This document shows, piece by piece, positions 1 to 9,437 of a DNA stretch of 64,000 nucleotides (its first letter is position 1; every line of letters starts with the position of its first letter). The DNA comes from Streptomyces albireticuli (GTDB lineage: Bacteria > Actinomycetota > Actinomycetes > Streptomycetales > Streptomycetaceae): the NCBI RefSeq assembly GCF_021228125.1, contig NZ_JAJQQS010000010.1, positions 186,001 through 250,000 on the forward strand, written 5' to 3'. The position numbers and the translations under genes were made by a program. The notes beneath the pieces are model-generated. The model had not been told where the DNA came from. It made no database searches and worked only from the letters and a program-made list of their open reading frames with translations.

Positions 1-3000
1 CCGCTCGTCCGGGCCACGCTGCTCACCGAAGGTCCCGGCGTCACCCACCTGCACGTCAAGGCGCACCACCTCGTCACCGACGGCTGGACCTTCCACCGGC
101 TCGGCGGCGAGATCCTCGACGACTACGCGCGGACGACGGCGGGCGGTGTGAGCGACTCCCCCGCGACCTCCTACCTCGCGGTCCTCGACGAGGAGGCCGC
201 CTACCGCGCCGGCCCGGACGCCGGCCGGGACCGCGCCTTCCACCGGGAGTCCCTCACCGGTGTGACGCCGGCCCTCTTCGCCCGCGCGGCGGGCGGATCG
301 GCGCGCGGCCGCCAGTCGTTCGTCGTCGACGGCACCCTCGCCGGGAAGGTGCGCGCCGCCGGCCTCTCCCCGTTCGCGTACATCGCCGCCCTGCTCGGCA
401 CGTACCTGACGCGCCTGCACCGCGCCGAGGAGGCCGTGCTCGGCGTTCCCCTCCTCAACCGCGCGGGCCCCTGGCGGGACGTCCTCGGCCAGTTCGCCAA
501 CACCCTGCCGCTGCGGATCCCCGCGGGCGGCGGACGTACGGTGCGCGAGCTGGTCGCCGGCGCCCAGGACGCGACCCGCGCGCTCCAGCGGCACCAGCGG
601 CTGCCGCTCGGCGACGTCCTCCGCGAGCTGCCCGCCTCCCCCGACGGCCCCCGGCGGCTGTTCGACGTGACGCTCTCCTACATGCGCTGGCCCCGGCCGG
701 CCGCGCCGTCCGGGATCGAGCGGCGTACGGCCCTGATGGCGCCCTCCCACGAACAGGACGCCCTCGGCGTCTACGTCTCCGCCTTCGACGACACCGCCGG
801 CATCCACGTCGACCTGGACTACGCCCGCGACGTCTTCGACGACGACCTGCCCGTCGAGTCGGTCGCCCGCCACCTCACGACGCTCCTGCGCAACGGCGTG
901 GACATGCTGGACGAGCCCGTGTCCACCGTGCCGATGCTGGAGGCCGACGAGTTCGCCGACCTCACCACCGTCCGCTCCCACGGCCCCCGAGTGCCGTACC
1001 CGGACGAGGCAACCCTGCACGGCCTGTTCGAGGCCCGGGCCGCCCGGATCCCCGGCGCGACGGCCGTCACCGGCGCCGCCGGGGAGACCCTGACCTACGC
1101 CGAGCTCGACGAGCGGGCCAACCGCGTCGCCCGCGCCCTGCGCGCCGAGGGCGTCGGCCCGGACGACCGGGTCGCCGTGATGACCGGGCGCGGGCCGCTG
1201 CTGCTCGTGGCCCTGCTGGGCACACTGAAGTCCGGTGGCGCCTATGTACCGGTGGACCGCGGCTACCCGGCCGAGCGCGTACGGTTCCTGCTCGCGGACA
1301 GCCGCGCCAAGGTGGTGATCGTGGACGGCGACGCGCCCGCCCCGGAGGTCTCCGAGGGCACGGCCGTCCGCCGGGTCGAGGACCTGCTGCGCGCGGACGG
1401 CGCCCCGCTCGCGCCGCTCGCCACCTCCCGCGACCTGGCCTACGTCATCTACACCTCCGGCTCGACCGGCCGCCCCAAGGGCGTGATGGTGGAGCACCAC
1501 AGCGTCGTCAACCGCCTGGCGTGGATGCAGGGCCGCTATCCGCTCGGGCCGGACGACGTCCTGCTGCAGAAGACCCCGGTCTCCTTCGACGTCTCGGTGT
1601 GGGAGCTGTTCTGGTGGGCGATCGAGGGCGCGGGCGTGGCGCTGCTGCCGCCCGGCGGCGAGCGGGACCCGAGGGAGATCCTGCGGACCGTCCGCGAGCG
1701 GCGGGTCAGCGTCGTCCACTTCGTGCCCTCCATGCTGGGCCCCTTCCTCGACCTGCTCCAGGAGACCCCGGAGGCCGCGCGGGACCTGGACTCCCTGCGC
1801 TACGTCTTCGCCAGCGGCGAGGCCCTGCCCGCCGCGCGCGTGGAGCAGTTCAACCGCGTCTTCGGCACCGGCTCCCCCGTGCGGCTGGTGAACCTCTACG
1901 GCCCGACCGAGGCCACCGTCGACGTCTCGTACCACGACTGTCCCCGCGAAGGGGCCGTGACACGGGTGCCCATCGGCCGGCCGATCGACAACACCCGGCT
2001 GTACGTGCTGGACGAGGCGGGCCTGCCGCAGCCGGCCGGCGTCGCGGGTGAGCTGTGCGTCGGCGGGGCCGGTGTCGCCCGGGGGTACCTGGACCGGCCG
2101 GAACTGACCGCCGAGAGGTTCCGCCGGGACCCGTTCGTCCCGGGCGGCCGGATGTACCGCACCGGCGACCTCGCCCGTCGGCTGGCGGACGGCACCCTGG
2201 AGTACCTCGGGCGCATCGACGGCCAGGTGAAGATCCGGGGCAACCGGGTCGAGCCCGGCGAGGTGGCGGCCGCGCTGCGCGCGGTGCCCGGCGTCCGTGA
2301 CGCCCTCGTCGTCGACCGCACCACCGAGGCCCGTGGCACCTACCTCACCGGCTATTACGTGGCCGACGCGGTCATCGCCCCGGAGTCGCTGCGGGACCGG
2401 CTCGGGCGGGACCTGCCCGCGTTCATGGTCCCGGCCCACTTCGTCCGCATCGACGCCGTGCCGCTGACCCCCAACGGCAAGGCCGACCGCCGCGCGCTCC
2501 CCGAGCCGGACGACACCCCGCGCGCGGCCGCGCGCCAGGAGGCGCGGAACCACGCCGAAGCGGTCCTGGTCGAGGTCTGGGCCCAGGTGCTGGGCGTCGG
2601 GGACGTCGGCGTCCACGACGACTACTTCGCCCTCGGCGGCGACTCGATCCTGATGCTCAAGGTGCGCGCCGAGGCCGAGGCGCGGGGGCTGCGCTTCTCG
2701 CTCACCGACCTCGTCAGGAACCCCACGGTCGCCGGACTCGCCGCCCGCGCCGGGAGCGCGGTGGCCCCTGAGGGCGAGGCCGCCCCGCCGCCCTTCGGGC
2801 TCGTATCGAAGATCGACCGGGCCCGGCTGGAAGGCGCCGAGGACGCCTGGCCGCTCAGTCGGCTCCAGCTCGGCCTGCTCTACCACAGCCGCCGGGACGA
2901 GTCCTCGGCCATGTACAAGGACGTGTTCCTGTACAGCCTCGAACTCCCGTGGGACGAGGAGCGGTTCCGCCGGTCGTTCGCCCGGCTCGCGGCCCGGCAC

Positions 3001-6000
3001 CCGGCGCTGCGCTCCGGCTTCGACCTGGCGGGCTGCTCCGAGCCGCTCCAGGTCGTACGCCCCCGGGTGGACGGCGGCCTGGACGTCGTGGACCTGCGCC
3101 CCCTCGACCCGGCCGCCGCCGACGCCGAGGTCCTCGCCCACGTCGAGGAACGCCGACGCCACGCCTACGACTTCGGCCGGGCGCCGCTGTACCTCTTCCG
3201 GGCCCACGTCCGGCCCGGGACGGTCGACCTGGTCCTCAGCTTCCACCACGCGCTCCTCGACGGCGGCAGCGTGGCCAACCTCCTCCAGGAGCTCCTCCAG
3301 GACTACGCGCACGGCCTCGGCCTGGGCATAGGCCCCGCCGACGCCGCTCCGCTCCCCCCGGCGGCGGCGCACGTACGGGAGGAGCGGGCGGCCCTGGGCT
3401 CCGGGGAGGCGCGGCGCTACTGGCGGGAGAAGCTGGCCGGCCACGAACCCCTCCAGATCGAGGCGTTCCGCCCGCACCGCCCGCACACCGGCGGCGGTCC
3501 CGTGACGCACTCCGCCGACCTGCCCGACGAGCTGGCCGCCCGGGCCCGGGCGTTCGCCGCCGAGCACGGACTGCCCGTGAAGTCGGTGCTGTTCGCCACG
3601 CACTGCCTGACGCTCGCCGTGTTCGCCGGCACCCACGACGTGACCACCGGGCTGGTCACCCACGGACGGCCCGAGCTCGCCCACGCCGAACGCGTCGCCG
3701 GGCTCTTCCTGAACACGGTGCCCCTGCGCCTGGACACCGGCCGGGTCAGCCTGCTGGACGTGGTGCGGGAGGCCTTCCGGCAGGAGCAGGAGGGGCACGC
3801 CCACCGCCGCTACCCGCTGAGCGCCGTCCAGGAGGACCACGGCGGCCCCGTCCTGGACACCGCCTTCAACTACGTGCGCTTCCACCAGCTCGCCGAGGTC
3901 CTGGGCCTGCCCGGCGTGCGCCTGAGGGCCTTCCGCACCTGGGAGGAGACCAACTTCCGGCTCCTGGTGAACGCGGTCACCGACCCCGACGGCGGACGCG
4001 TACGGCTGAGGATCGACGGTGACGGCGAGACGTTCTCCGCCGAACGCGCCGAGCTCTACGCCCGGGCGTTCCTCCGGGTCCTGCGCAAGCTGCTGGAGGA
4101 ACCGCACGCCGAGCCCGACTTCGCCTTCCTCGCCGACCGGCCGGTCCTCGCGAAGGCCGTGGCCCACCCCACCGTCGTCGGACTCTTCACGGAGCGGGCC
4201 GCCCGCGCCCCGCTGGCGACCGCGCTGGTCAAGGGTGAGGAGCGGTGGAGCTACGGGCGGCTGGCCGAGGCCGCCGGCCATGTGGCGGACCGGCTGCGCG
4301 CGCTCGGGGCCCGGCCCGGGGCCCGGATCGGCATCGCGATGGACCGGTCGCCCGAGATGATCGCCGTGCTGCTGGGCGTGCTGGGCGCCGGATGCGCGGT
4401 GGTGCCGCTGGACGTCGGCTACCCGGCCGGGCGGCTGGCCGCGATGCTGCGGGCGGCGCGGCCCTTCCGGGTCGTCGCCCACGCCCCGTACGCCCACCTC
4501 GCCGGCGACCCCTCGCTGGTCCTGCCCGCCGAGCACCTGACCGAGGGGCCGCCGTCCTTCGCGGAACCGTTCGCGGACGCGCCGCCGGTCGACGCCGGCA
4601 GCGCCGCCTACGTCCTGTTCACCTCCGGTTCCACCGGCACGCCCAAGGGCGTGACGATGCCGCACCGCTCCCTGGCCGCCCTCGTCGCCTGGCAGAACGG
4701 GACCGCGAGCGGCGCCGCGGGCGGGTCGACCCTCCAGTACGCGCCGCTGAGCTTCGACGTCTCCTTCCAGGAGATCTTCTCCACCCTGTGCTCCGGCGGC
4801 ACCCTGCACCTGGTGGGCGACGCCGAACGGCGCGACATGCCCCGCCTGCTGCGGCTCCTGGACCGCGAGGGCGTCGAGCGGGTCTTCCTCCCCTACGTCG
4901 CGCTCCAGCAGCTGGCCGAGACCTCGGCCGCCCTGGGCGTCGTCCCCCGCGCCCTGCGGGTGCTGGTCTCCTCCGGCGAACAACTGCGCGTCACCCAGGA
5001 GATCCGCGGGCTGTGCGCCGCGTTGCCCGGCGCCGTCCTGGAGAACCAGTACGGGCCGACCGAGACGCATGTCGCCACCGCCTTCACCATGACCGGGGAC
5101 CCGGCCGCGTTCCCCGCCCTGCCGCCGATAGGCCGCCCCGTGGCCGGGGCCGAGGCGCATGTGCTGGACGACCGGATGCGCCCGGTGCCCGCCGGGGCGC
5201 GCGGCGTGATCCACCTCGGCGGCGCCTGCCTGGCCGACGGCTACGAGGGCCGCCCGGACCTGACCAAGGAGCGCTTCGTCCCGCACCCCTTCGCCTGCGC
5301 GGAGCGACGCCTCTACGACACCGGCGACCTCGGCCTGGTGCTGCCGGACGGGACGATCGCGTACGCCGGGCGGGCCGATTCCCAGGTCAAGGTGCGCGGA
5401 TTCCGCGTCGAGACCGCGGAGGTGGAGCTCGCCCTCACCGGGCTCGCCGCCCGGTACCCGGCCCTGCGCGACGCGGCCGTCGTGGCACGGCGGCGCGACG
5501 ACGGCGACTCCTTCCTCGCGGCCTTCCTCGTCGGCGAGGGCACGGACGCCGACCTGGCCGGCGCCCGCGAACACCTGCGCGCCACGCTTCCCGACCACAT
5601 GGTCCCCGCGCACCTCCAGTGGGTGACGTCGCTTCCCCTGACCCCCAGCGGCAAGCGCGACGACGCCGCGCTGCGCCGCATCCCGCTCACCACCGCCGCC
5701 GGTGCCACCGGGACCTACGCCGAGCCGCGCGACGCCCACGAGCGCGCGCTCGCCGAGATGTTCGCGGACCTGCTGGGGCTGCCCTCCGTCGGCGTGCGCG
5801 ACAGCCTCTTCGACCTCGGCGGCACCTCGCTCACCGCCATGCGGCTCGTCGTCCGGATCGAGCAGCGCTACGGCGTCGGCATCCCGCTGTCCGGGTTCGT
5901 GGCCGCGCCGACCGTGGCCGCGCTCGCGGCGCGGCTGCGCGAGGGCGACGCGGTCGCCGCGTACGACCCCGTGGTGCCCATCCGCCCGGAGGGCACCCGC

Positions 6001-6834
6001 CGCCCGCTGTTCATGGTCCACCCCATGGGCGGCAACGTCCTGTGCTACGTCCCCTTCGCCCGGCACCTGCCCGACGACCAGCCGCTGTACGCCCTCCAGG
6101 CGGCCGGCGCGGACCCCGGCACCACCCCGCTGCGCACCGTCGAGGAGATCGCGGCCCGCTACGTCGCCGCACTGCGCGAGGTGCGGCCCAAGGGCCCGTA
6201 CGCCGTCGGCGGATGGTCTTTCGGCGGCTTCGTCGCCTTCGAGATCGCCCGGCAGCTGAGGGCGGCGGGCGAGGAAGTGTCCCACCTGGTGCTGCTGGAC
6301 ACCACCGCCCTGGACCGCGGGGCGCGTGCCCGGCACGACGACGACGCGCTGCTGCGGTGGTTCTTCTGGGAGCTGCTCCTGCTGGAACGCGGAGGCGACT
6401 CCCCGATGGAGCACATCCCGGACGAACTGGTCTCCCTGGAGGAGAAGTTCGACTTCATCGCCCGGCTGGCGACCGACGCGGGCGTCCTGCCCGCGGGCAG
6501 CTCCGGAGCCGTCATCCGCCGCCTCTTCGGCGTCTACCGGGCCAACTGGCGGGCGACCCTGGACTACCGGCCGGACGTCCAGGACCAGGACCTCACGCTC
6601 GTCCGGGCGAAGCAGCCGCTGCCGGAGGTCCTCACCGCCATGCACGGCGCCGCCGGCAGCCGCCACCAGGACCGGACCAACGGCTGGCGCGACATGACCA
6701 ACGGACTGCTCCGCGTCGTCGACGTGCCCGGCGACCATCTCACGATCATGGAGGAACCGTACGTGGAACACGTGGCCAGGACCGTCGCGGAACTGATCGG
6801 GACCGGCAACGCCGGCTCCCCCGGGGGGCGGTGA
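1..6834 (+). CDS. NRPS, C-A(Ser)-T-C-A-T-TE (5' end outside window)
   Basis: Nonribosomal peptide synthetase that enters the window already inside a condensation domain, so its start lies to the left; 2277 residues are visible. Domains by nucleotide: C remnant 1-950 with HHLVTDG at 64-84; A1 about 1000-2500 (YTSGSTGRPKG, YGPTEA, YRTGDL, NGKADRR); T1 with GGDSI, Ser codon 2644-2646; C2 about 2840-4100 with HHALLDG at 3244-3264; A2 about 4160-5680; T2 with GGTSL, Ser codon 5827-5829; type I thioesterase about 5985-6800 with GWSFGG, Ser codon 6217-6219. Aligned by eye to GrsA, A1 gives DVWHFSLVDK, the serine code of EntF, so L-Ser is a confident prediction. A2 gives DVQFVSQVAK, which I cannot assign; it opens like some proline codes. 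The TE marks this as the terminal synthetase of its pathway. The monooxygenase fusion follows after 4 bp. Confidence 0.95.
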   Translation, partial: PLVRATLLTEGPGVTHLHVKAHHLVTDGWTFHRLGGEILDDYARTTAGGVSDSPATSYLAVLDEEAAYRAGPDAGRDRAFHRESLTGVTPALFARAAGGSARGRQSFVVDGTLAGKVRAAGLSPFAYIAALLGTYLTRLHRAEEAVLGVPLLNRAGPWRDVLGQFANTLPLRIPAGGGRTVRELVAGAQDATRALQRHQRLPLGDVLRELPASPDGPRRLFDVTLSYMRWPRPAAPSGIERRTALMAPSHEQDALGVYVSAFDDTAGIHVDLDYARDVFDDDLPVESVARHLTTLLRNGVDMLDEPVSTVPMLEADEFADLTTVRSHGPRVPYPDEATLHGLFEARAARIPGATAVTGAAGETLTYAELDERANRVARALRAEGVGPDDRVAVMTGRGPLLLVALLGTLKSGGAYVPVDRGYPAERVRFLLADSRAKVVIVDGDAPAPEVSEGTAVRRVEDLLRADGAPLAPLATSRDLAYVIYTSGSTGRPKGVMVEHHSVVNRLAWMQGRYPLGPDDVLLQKTPVSFDVSVWELFWWAIEGAGVALLPPGGERDPREILRTVRERRVSVVHFVPSMLGPFLDLLQETPEAARDLDSLRYVFASGEALPAARVEQFNRVFGTGSPVRLVNLYGPTEATVDVSYHDCPREGAVTRVPIGRPIDNTRLYVLDEAGLPQPAGVAGELCVGGAGVARGYLDRPELTAERFRRDPFVPGGRMYRTGDLARRLADGTLEYLGRIDGQVKIRGNRVEPGEVAAALRAVPGVRDALVVDRTTEARGTYLTGYYVADAVIAPESLRDRLGRDLPAFMVPAHFVRIDAVPLTPNGKADRRALPEPDDTPRAAARQEARNHAEAVLVEVWAQVLGVGDVGVHDDYFALGGDSILMLKVRAEAEARGLRFSLTDLVRNPTVAGLAARAGSAVAPEGEAAPPPFGLVSKIDRARLEGAEDAWPLSRLQLGLLYHSRRDESSAMYKDVFLYSLELPWDEERFRRSFARLAARHPALRSGFDLAGCSEPLQVVRPRVDGGLDVVDLRPLDPAAADAEVLAHVEERRRHAYDFGRAPLYLFRAHVRPGTVDLVLSFHHALLDGGSVANLLQELLQDYAHGLGLGIGPADAAPLPPAAAHVREERAALGSGEARRYWREKLAGHEPLQIEAFRPHRPHTGGGPVTHSADLPDELAARARAFAAEHGLPVKSVLFATHCLTLAVFAGTHDVTTGLVTHGRPELAHAERVAGLFLNTVPLRLDTGRVSLLDVVREAFRQEQEGHAHRRYPLSAVQEDHGGPVLDTAFNYVRFHQLAEVLGLPGVRLRAFRTWEETNFRLLVNAVTDPDGGRVRLRIDGDGETFSAERAELYARAFLRVLRKLLEEPHAEPDFAFLADRPVLAKAVAHPTVVGLFTERAARAPLATALVKGEERWSYGRLAEAAGHVADRLRALGARPGARIGIAMDRSPEMIAVLLGVLGAGCAVVPLDVGYPAGRLAAMLRAARPFRVVAHAPYAHLAGDPSLVLPAEHLTEGPPSFAEPFADAPPVDAGSAAYVLFTSGSTGTPKGVTMPHRSLAALVAWQNGTASGAAGGSTLQYAPLSFDVSFQEIFSTLCSGGTLHLVGDAERRDMPRLLRLLDREGVERVFLPYVALQQLAETSAALGVVPRALRVLVSSGEQLRVTQEIRGLCAALPGAVLENQYGPTETHVATAFTMTGDPAAFPALPPIGRPVAGAEAHVLDDRMRPVPAGARGVIHLGGACLADGYEGRPDLTKERFVPHPFACAERRLYDTGDLGLVLPDGTIAYAGRADSQVKVRGFRVETAEVELALTGLAARYPALRDAAVVARRRDDGDSFLAAFLVGEGTDADLAGAREHLRATLPDHMVPAHLQWVTSLPLTPSGKRDDAALRRIPLTTAAGATGTYAEPRDAHERALAEMFADLLGLPSVGVRDSLFDLGGTSLTAMRLVVRIEQRYGVGIPLSGFVAAPTVAALAARLREGDAVAAYDPVVPIRPEGTRRPLFMVHPMGGNVLCYVPFARHLPDDQPLYALQAAGADPGTTPLRTVEEIAARYVAALREVRPKGPYAVGGWSFGGFVAFEIARQLRAAGEEVSHLVLLDTTALDRGARARHDDDALLRWFFWELLLLERGGDSPMEHIPDELVSLEEKFDFIARLATDAGVLPAGSSGAVIRRLFGVYRANWRATLDYRPDVQDQDLTLVRAKQPLPEVLTAMHGAAGSRHQDRTNGWRDMTNGLLRVVDVPGDHLTIMEEPYVEHVARTVAELIGTGNAGSPGGR

Positions 6835-6838
6835 CACC

Positions 6839-9391
6839 ATGACGGGACACGCACGCGACCGGGCGCCCGCCAAGGCCCTCGTCATCGGCGCCGGCATCGG
6901 CGGCCTGGCCTGCGCCGTCGCCCTCCGCAAGGCCGGCCTCCGGGTCGAGGTGTACGAGCGCGCGGGCGAGCTGCGCGCGGCGGGGTCCGGCCTCTCCGTG
7001 ATGAGCAACGCCGTCGCCGCGCTGGCCACCCTCGGCATCGATCTCGGCCTGGAGAAGCGCGGCCGGGTCGTGGAGTCGTTCGTGGTCATGGACCACACCG
7101 GCGAGGAGATACGCGACATCCCCTTCAAGGAGGTCTGCGACAAGGTGGGCGCGCCGAGCGTCTGCCTGAGCCGCTCGGACCTCCAGGAGGCCCTGCTCGA
7201 CGCGGCCGGCGGCCTCCCCGTCCATCTGGGCGCGGCCGCCACCGGTTACGAGACCGACGAGGCGGGCGTCACCGTCCGTTTCGAGGACGGGAGTTCGGCC
7301 CGCGGCGACCTCCTGATCGGCGCCGACGGCTTCCACTCGGCGGTGCGCGCGCGGCTCACCGGCGGCGCCGAGCCCTCCGAGGACAGCGGCTACGTCTGCT
7401 GGCTCGGCATCGTGCCCTTCGACCACCCGGTGCTCACCCCGGGCGCCGTGCGCCACTACTGGGGCAGCGGGCAGCGGTTCGGCCTCATCGACATCGGTCA
7501 CGGCCGCTACTACTGGTGGGGCACCAAGGCCATGCCCGCCGCCCGCTCGCACACCTGGGACGGCACCAAGGACGAGATCGTCCGGGCGTACGAGGGATGG
7601 GCCGACGAGGTGCGGGCGGTGATCGAGGCCACCCCGGCGGAGGACGTCATCGCCGTGCCCTCCCGCGACCGCGCCTTCCTGGAGCGCTGGGGCGACGGGC
7701 CCGTGACCCTGCTCGGCGACGCCGCCCACCCCATGCTGACCACGCTCGGCCAGGGGTCGGCCATGGCCGTCGAGGACGCCGTCGTCCTCGCGCACACCCT
7801 CGCCGAGCCGGGGGCCCTGGACGACCTGCCGCTCGCCCTGCGCACGTACGAGGACCGGCGCCGCGACCGCACCCGGGCCATGGTCGCCGCCTCCCGGGCG
7901 ATGAGCGACCTCGAACAGGCCGGCACACCCGGCCTGCGGAAGGTGCGGGACGACTACTTCCGGCTGACGCCCCGTGAGGAGCTCGCCCGGCAGAACGAGG
8001 AGGCCCTCACCTTCCCCGGCGTCCCCGGCCCGGAGCCGCGCGTGCGGCGCCCGCTCAGCCCGCTGGAGCGCTGGTACTGGACGGCCGACCGGACCTCACC
8101 GCTCAGCGGCGTCATCCGGGCCCGGCTGCACGGCCCCGCGCCGCTGCCGCTGCTGCGCCGCGCCCTCGACGTCGTCCAGGCCCGGCACCCCCTGCTGCGG
8201 GTCGCGATCACCGGTGACGAGGAAGGGGCGGAGCCCGCCTTCCGGCCGGTGGCCGGGCGGCCGATCCCGCTGCGCCACGTCGTGGTGCCGCCCGAGGACC
8301 CGTCGGCCGGCACCCGGTGGGAGCGCGAGGTCGAGGAGCACGAGCTCGCCGAGGGCATCGACTGGCGCACCGGCCCGCTGGTACGCGCCACCGTGATCAG
8401 CCGGCAGACGGCCGACGACGACCCGGAGGGCGTCCACGACCTGCTGCTCGCCGCCTCGCACTGCGTCGCCGACGGCATGACGGGCCTGGCCGTCCTCAGG
8501 GAGTGGATCGAGACCGCCGCACGGCTCGCGGCCGGCGAGGAGCCGTCCCGCGCCTCCCTCCGGGTGCTGCCCGCGGCGGAGGACCTGCTGCCCGCCCGGC
8601 ACCGGGGCGCCGAGGGCGCGGACCGGCTTACGGCCCTGCTGGAGCGCGACGAGCGGGAGGCCGCGCGGCTGCGACCGCGCCGGGTGGTGCCCAGCGGACC
8701 CGTGCCCTTCGGGGAGCGGCGCACCCGGTGGCTGCCCAGGTCCCTGGACGCGGGGCAGCTGGAGCTGCTGAGGAGGGCGTGCAAGCGGCACGGGACCACG
8801 GTGCACGGGGCGCTCGCCGCCGCCATGGTCACCGCCGTCGCCCGGGAGGCGGGCACCACGGAGCCCGCGTACTTCTCGATCGGCTCGCCCGTCGACTTCC
8901 GGGCCGAGCTGGAGCCCGCCGTCGCCCCCGGCGAGGCGGGCTCGTACGCGGCCACCCTCCCGTCCCGCGTCCTGTACCGGCCGGGCGGGCCGCTGTGGCC
9001 GCTGGCCGGGGCCGTCGTCCGGGAGCTGACGGAGCGCCGGAAGCGCGAGGAGCACCTGGCCGTGGTCAACCTGCTGGAGCGGGTGGGGCCGAAGTCGTCG
9101 GCGGACGGCGAGCCGTTCATGCGGTACATGGACGAGCGGGGGCCGCTCAACCTGTGCCTGTCCAACCTCGGCCGTTACGACTTCCCCGATCTGGTGGGCC
9201 CCTGGCGCGTCTCCGGCACCCAGGTGGTCGCGGCCGTCTCGGTGACGGGTGCCGTCGTGGCGACCGCCACCACCAGCCACGGCCGCCTCGCGTGGAATTT
9301 CAGCTACGTCGACGGGCTCGTACCGGCCGCGCGCGCGGAGCGGCTCGCCGACGAGTCCGTGCGCGTCGTACTGGCCGCCGTCCTCGATTGA
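6839..9391 (+). CDS. FAD-dependent monooxygenase fused to a condensation-like acyltransferase
   Basis: An 850-residue two-part protein. Residues 1 to about 390 are a group A flavoprotein monooxygenase: the dinucleotide motif GAGIGG near the start, a central IGADG, and GDAAHPM for the flavin ribityl/phosphate. Residues about 400-850 resemble the condensation/PapA-type acyltransferase fold: an opening LSPLERWYW, then SHCVADG, equivalent to HHxxxDG with the second His kept. Known enzymes of the first class hydroxylate aromatic or other activated substrates with NAD(P)H and O2. The second half could acylate an alcohol or amine, possibly the hydroxyl made by the first half. The ATG is 4 bp behind the NRPS stop with a G-rich ribosome binding site, so tailoring of that NRPS product is the natural inference. 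I saw no stop or frameshift between the halves. Exact substrates are unknown. Confidence 0.88.
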   Translation: MTGHARDRAPAKALVIGAGIGGLACAVALRKAGLRVEVYERAGELRAAGSGLSVMSNAVAALATLGIDLGLEKRGRVVESFVVMDHTGEEIRDIPFKEVCDKVGAPSVCLSRSDLQEALLDAAGGLPVHLGAAATGYETDEAGVTVRFEDGSSARGDLLIGADGFHSAVRARLTGGAEPSEDSGYVCWLGIVPFDHPVLTPGAVRHYWGSGQRFGLIDIGHGRYYWWGTKAMPAARSHTWDGTKDEIVRAYEGWADEVRAVIEATPAEDVIAVPSRDRAFLERWGDGPVTLLGDAAHPMLTTLGQGSAMAVEDAVVLAHTLAEPGALDDLPLALRTYEDRRRDRTRAMVAASRAMSDLEQAGTPGLRKVRDDYFRLTPREELARQNEEALTFPGVPGPEPRVRRPLSPLERWYWTADRTSPLSGVIRARLHGPAPLPLLRRALDVVQARHPLLRVAITGDEEGAEPAFRPVAGRPIPLRHVVVPPEDPSAGTRWEREVEEHELAEGIDWRTGPLVRATVISRQTADDDPEGVHDLLLAASHCVADGMTGLAVLREWIETAARLAAGEEPSRASLRVLPAAEDLLPARHRGAEGADRLTALLERDEREAARLRPRRVVPSGPVPFGERRTRWLPRSLDAGQLELLRRACKRHGTTVHGALAAAMVTAVAREAGTTEPAYFSIGSPVDFRAELEPAVAPGEAGSYAATLPSRVLYRPGGPLWPLAGAVVRELTERRKREEHLAVVNLLERVGPKSSADGEPFMRYMDERGPLNLCLSNLGRYDFPDLVGPWRVSGTQVVAAVSVTGAVVATATTSHGRLAWNFSYVDGLVPAARAERLADESVRVVLAAVLD

Positions 9392-9437
9392 CCCGCACCC
9401 GCGGCAGACACAAGAACTCGCGATAAGGAGAGAGCAG

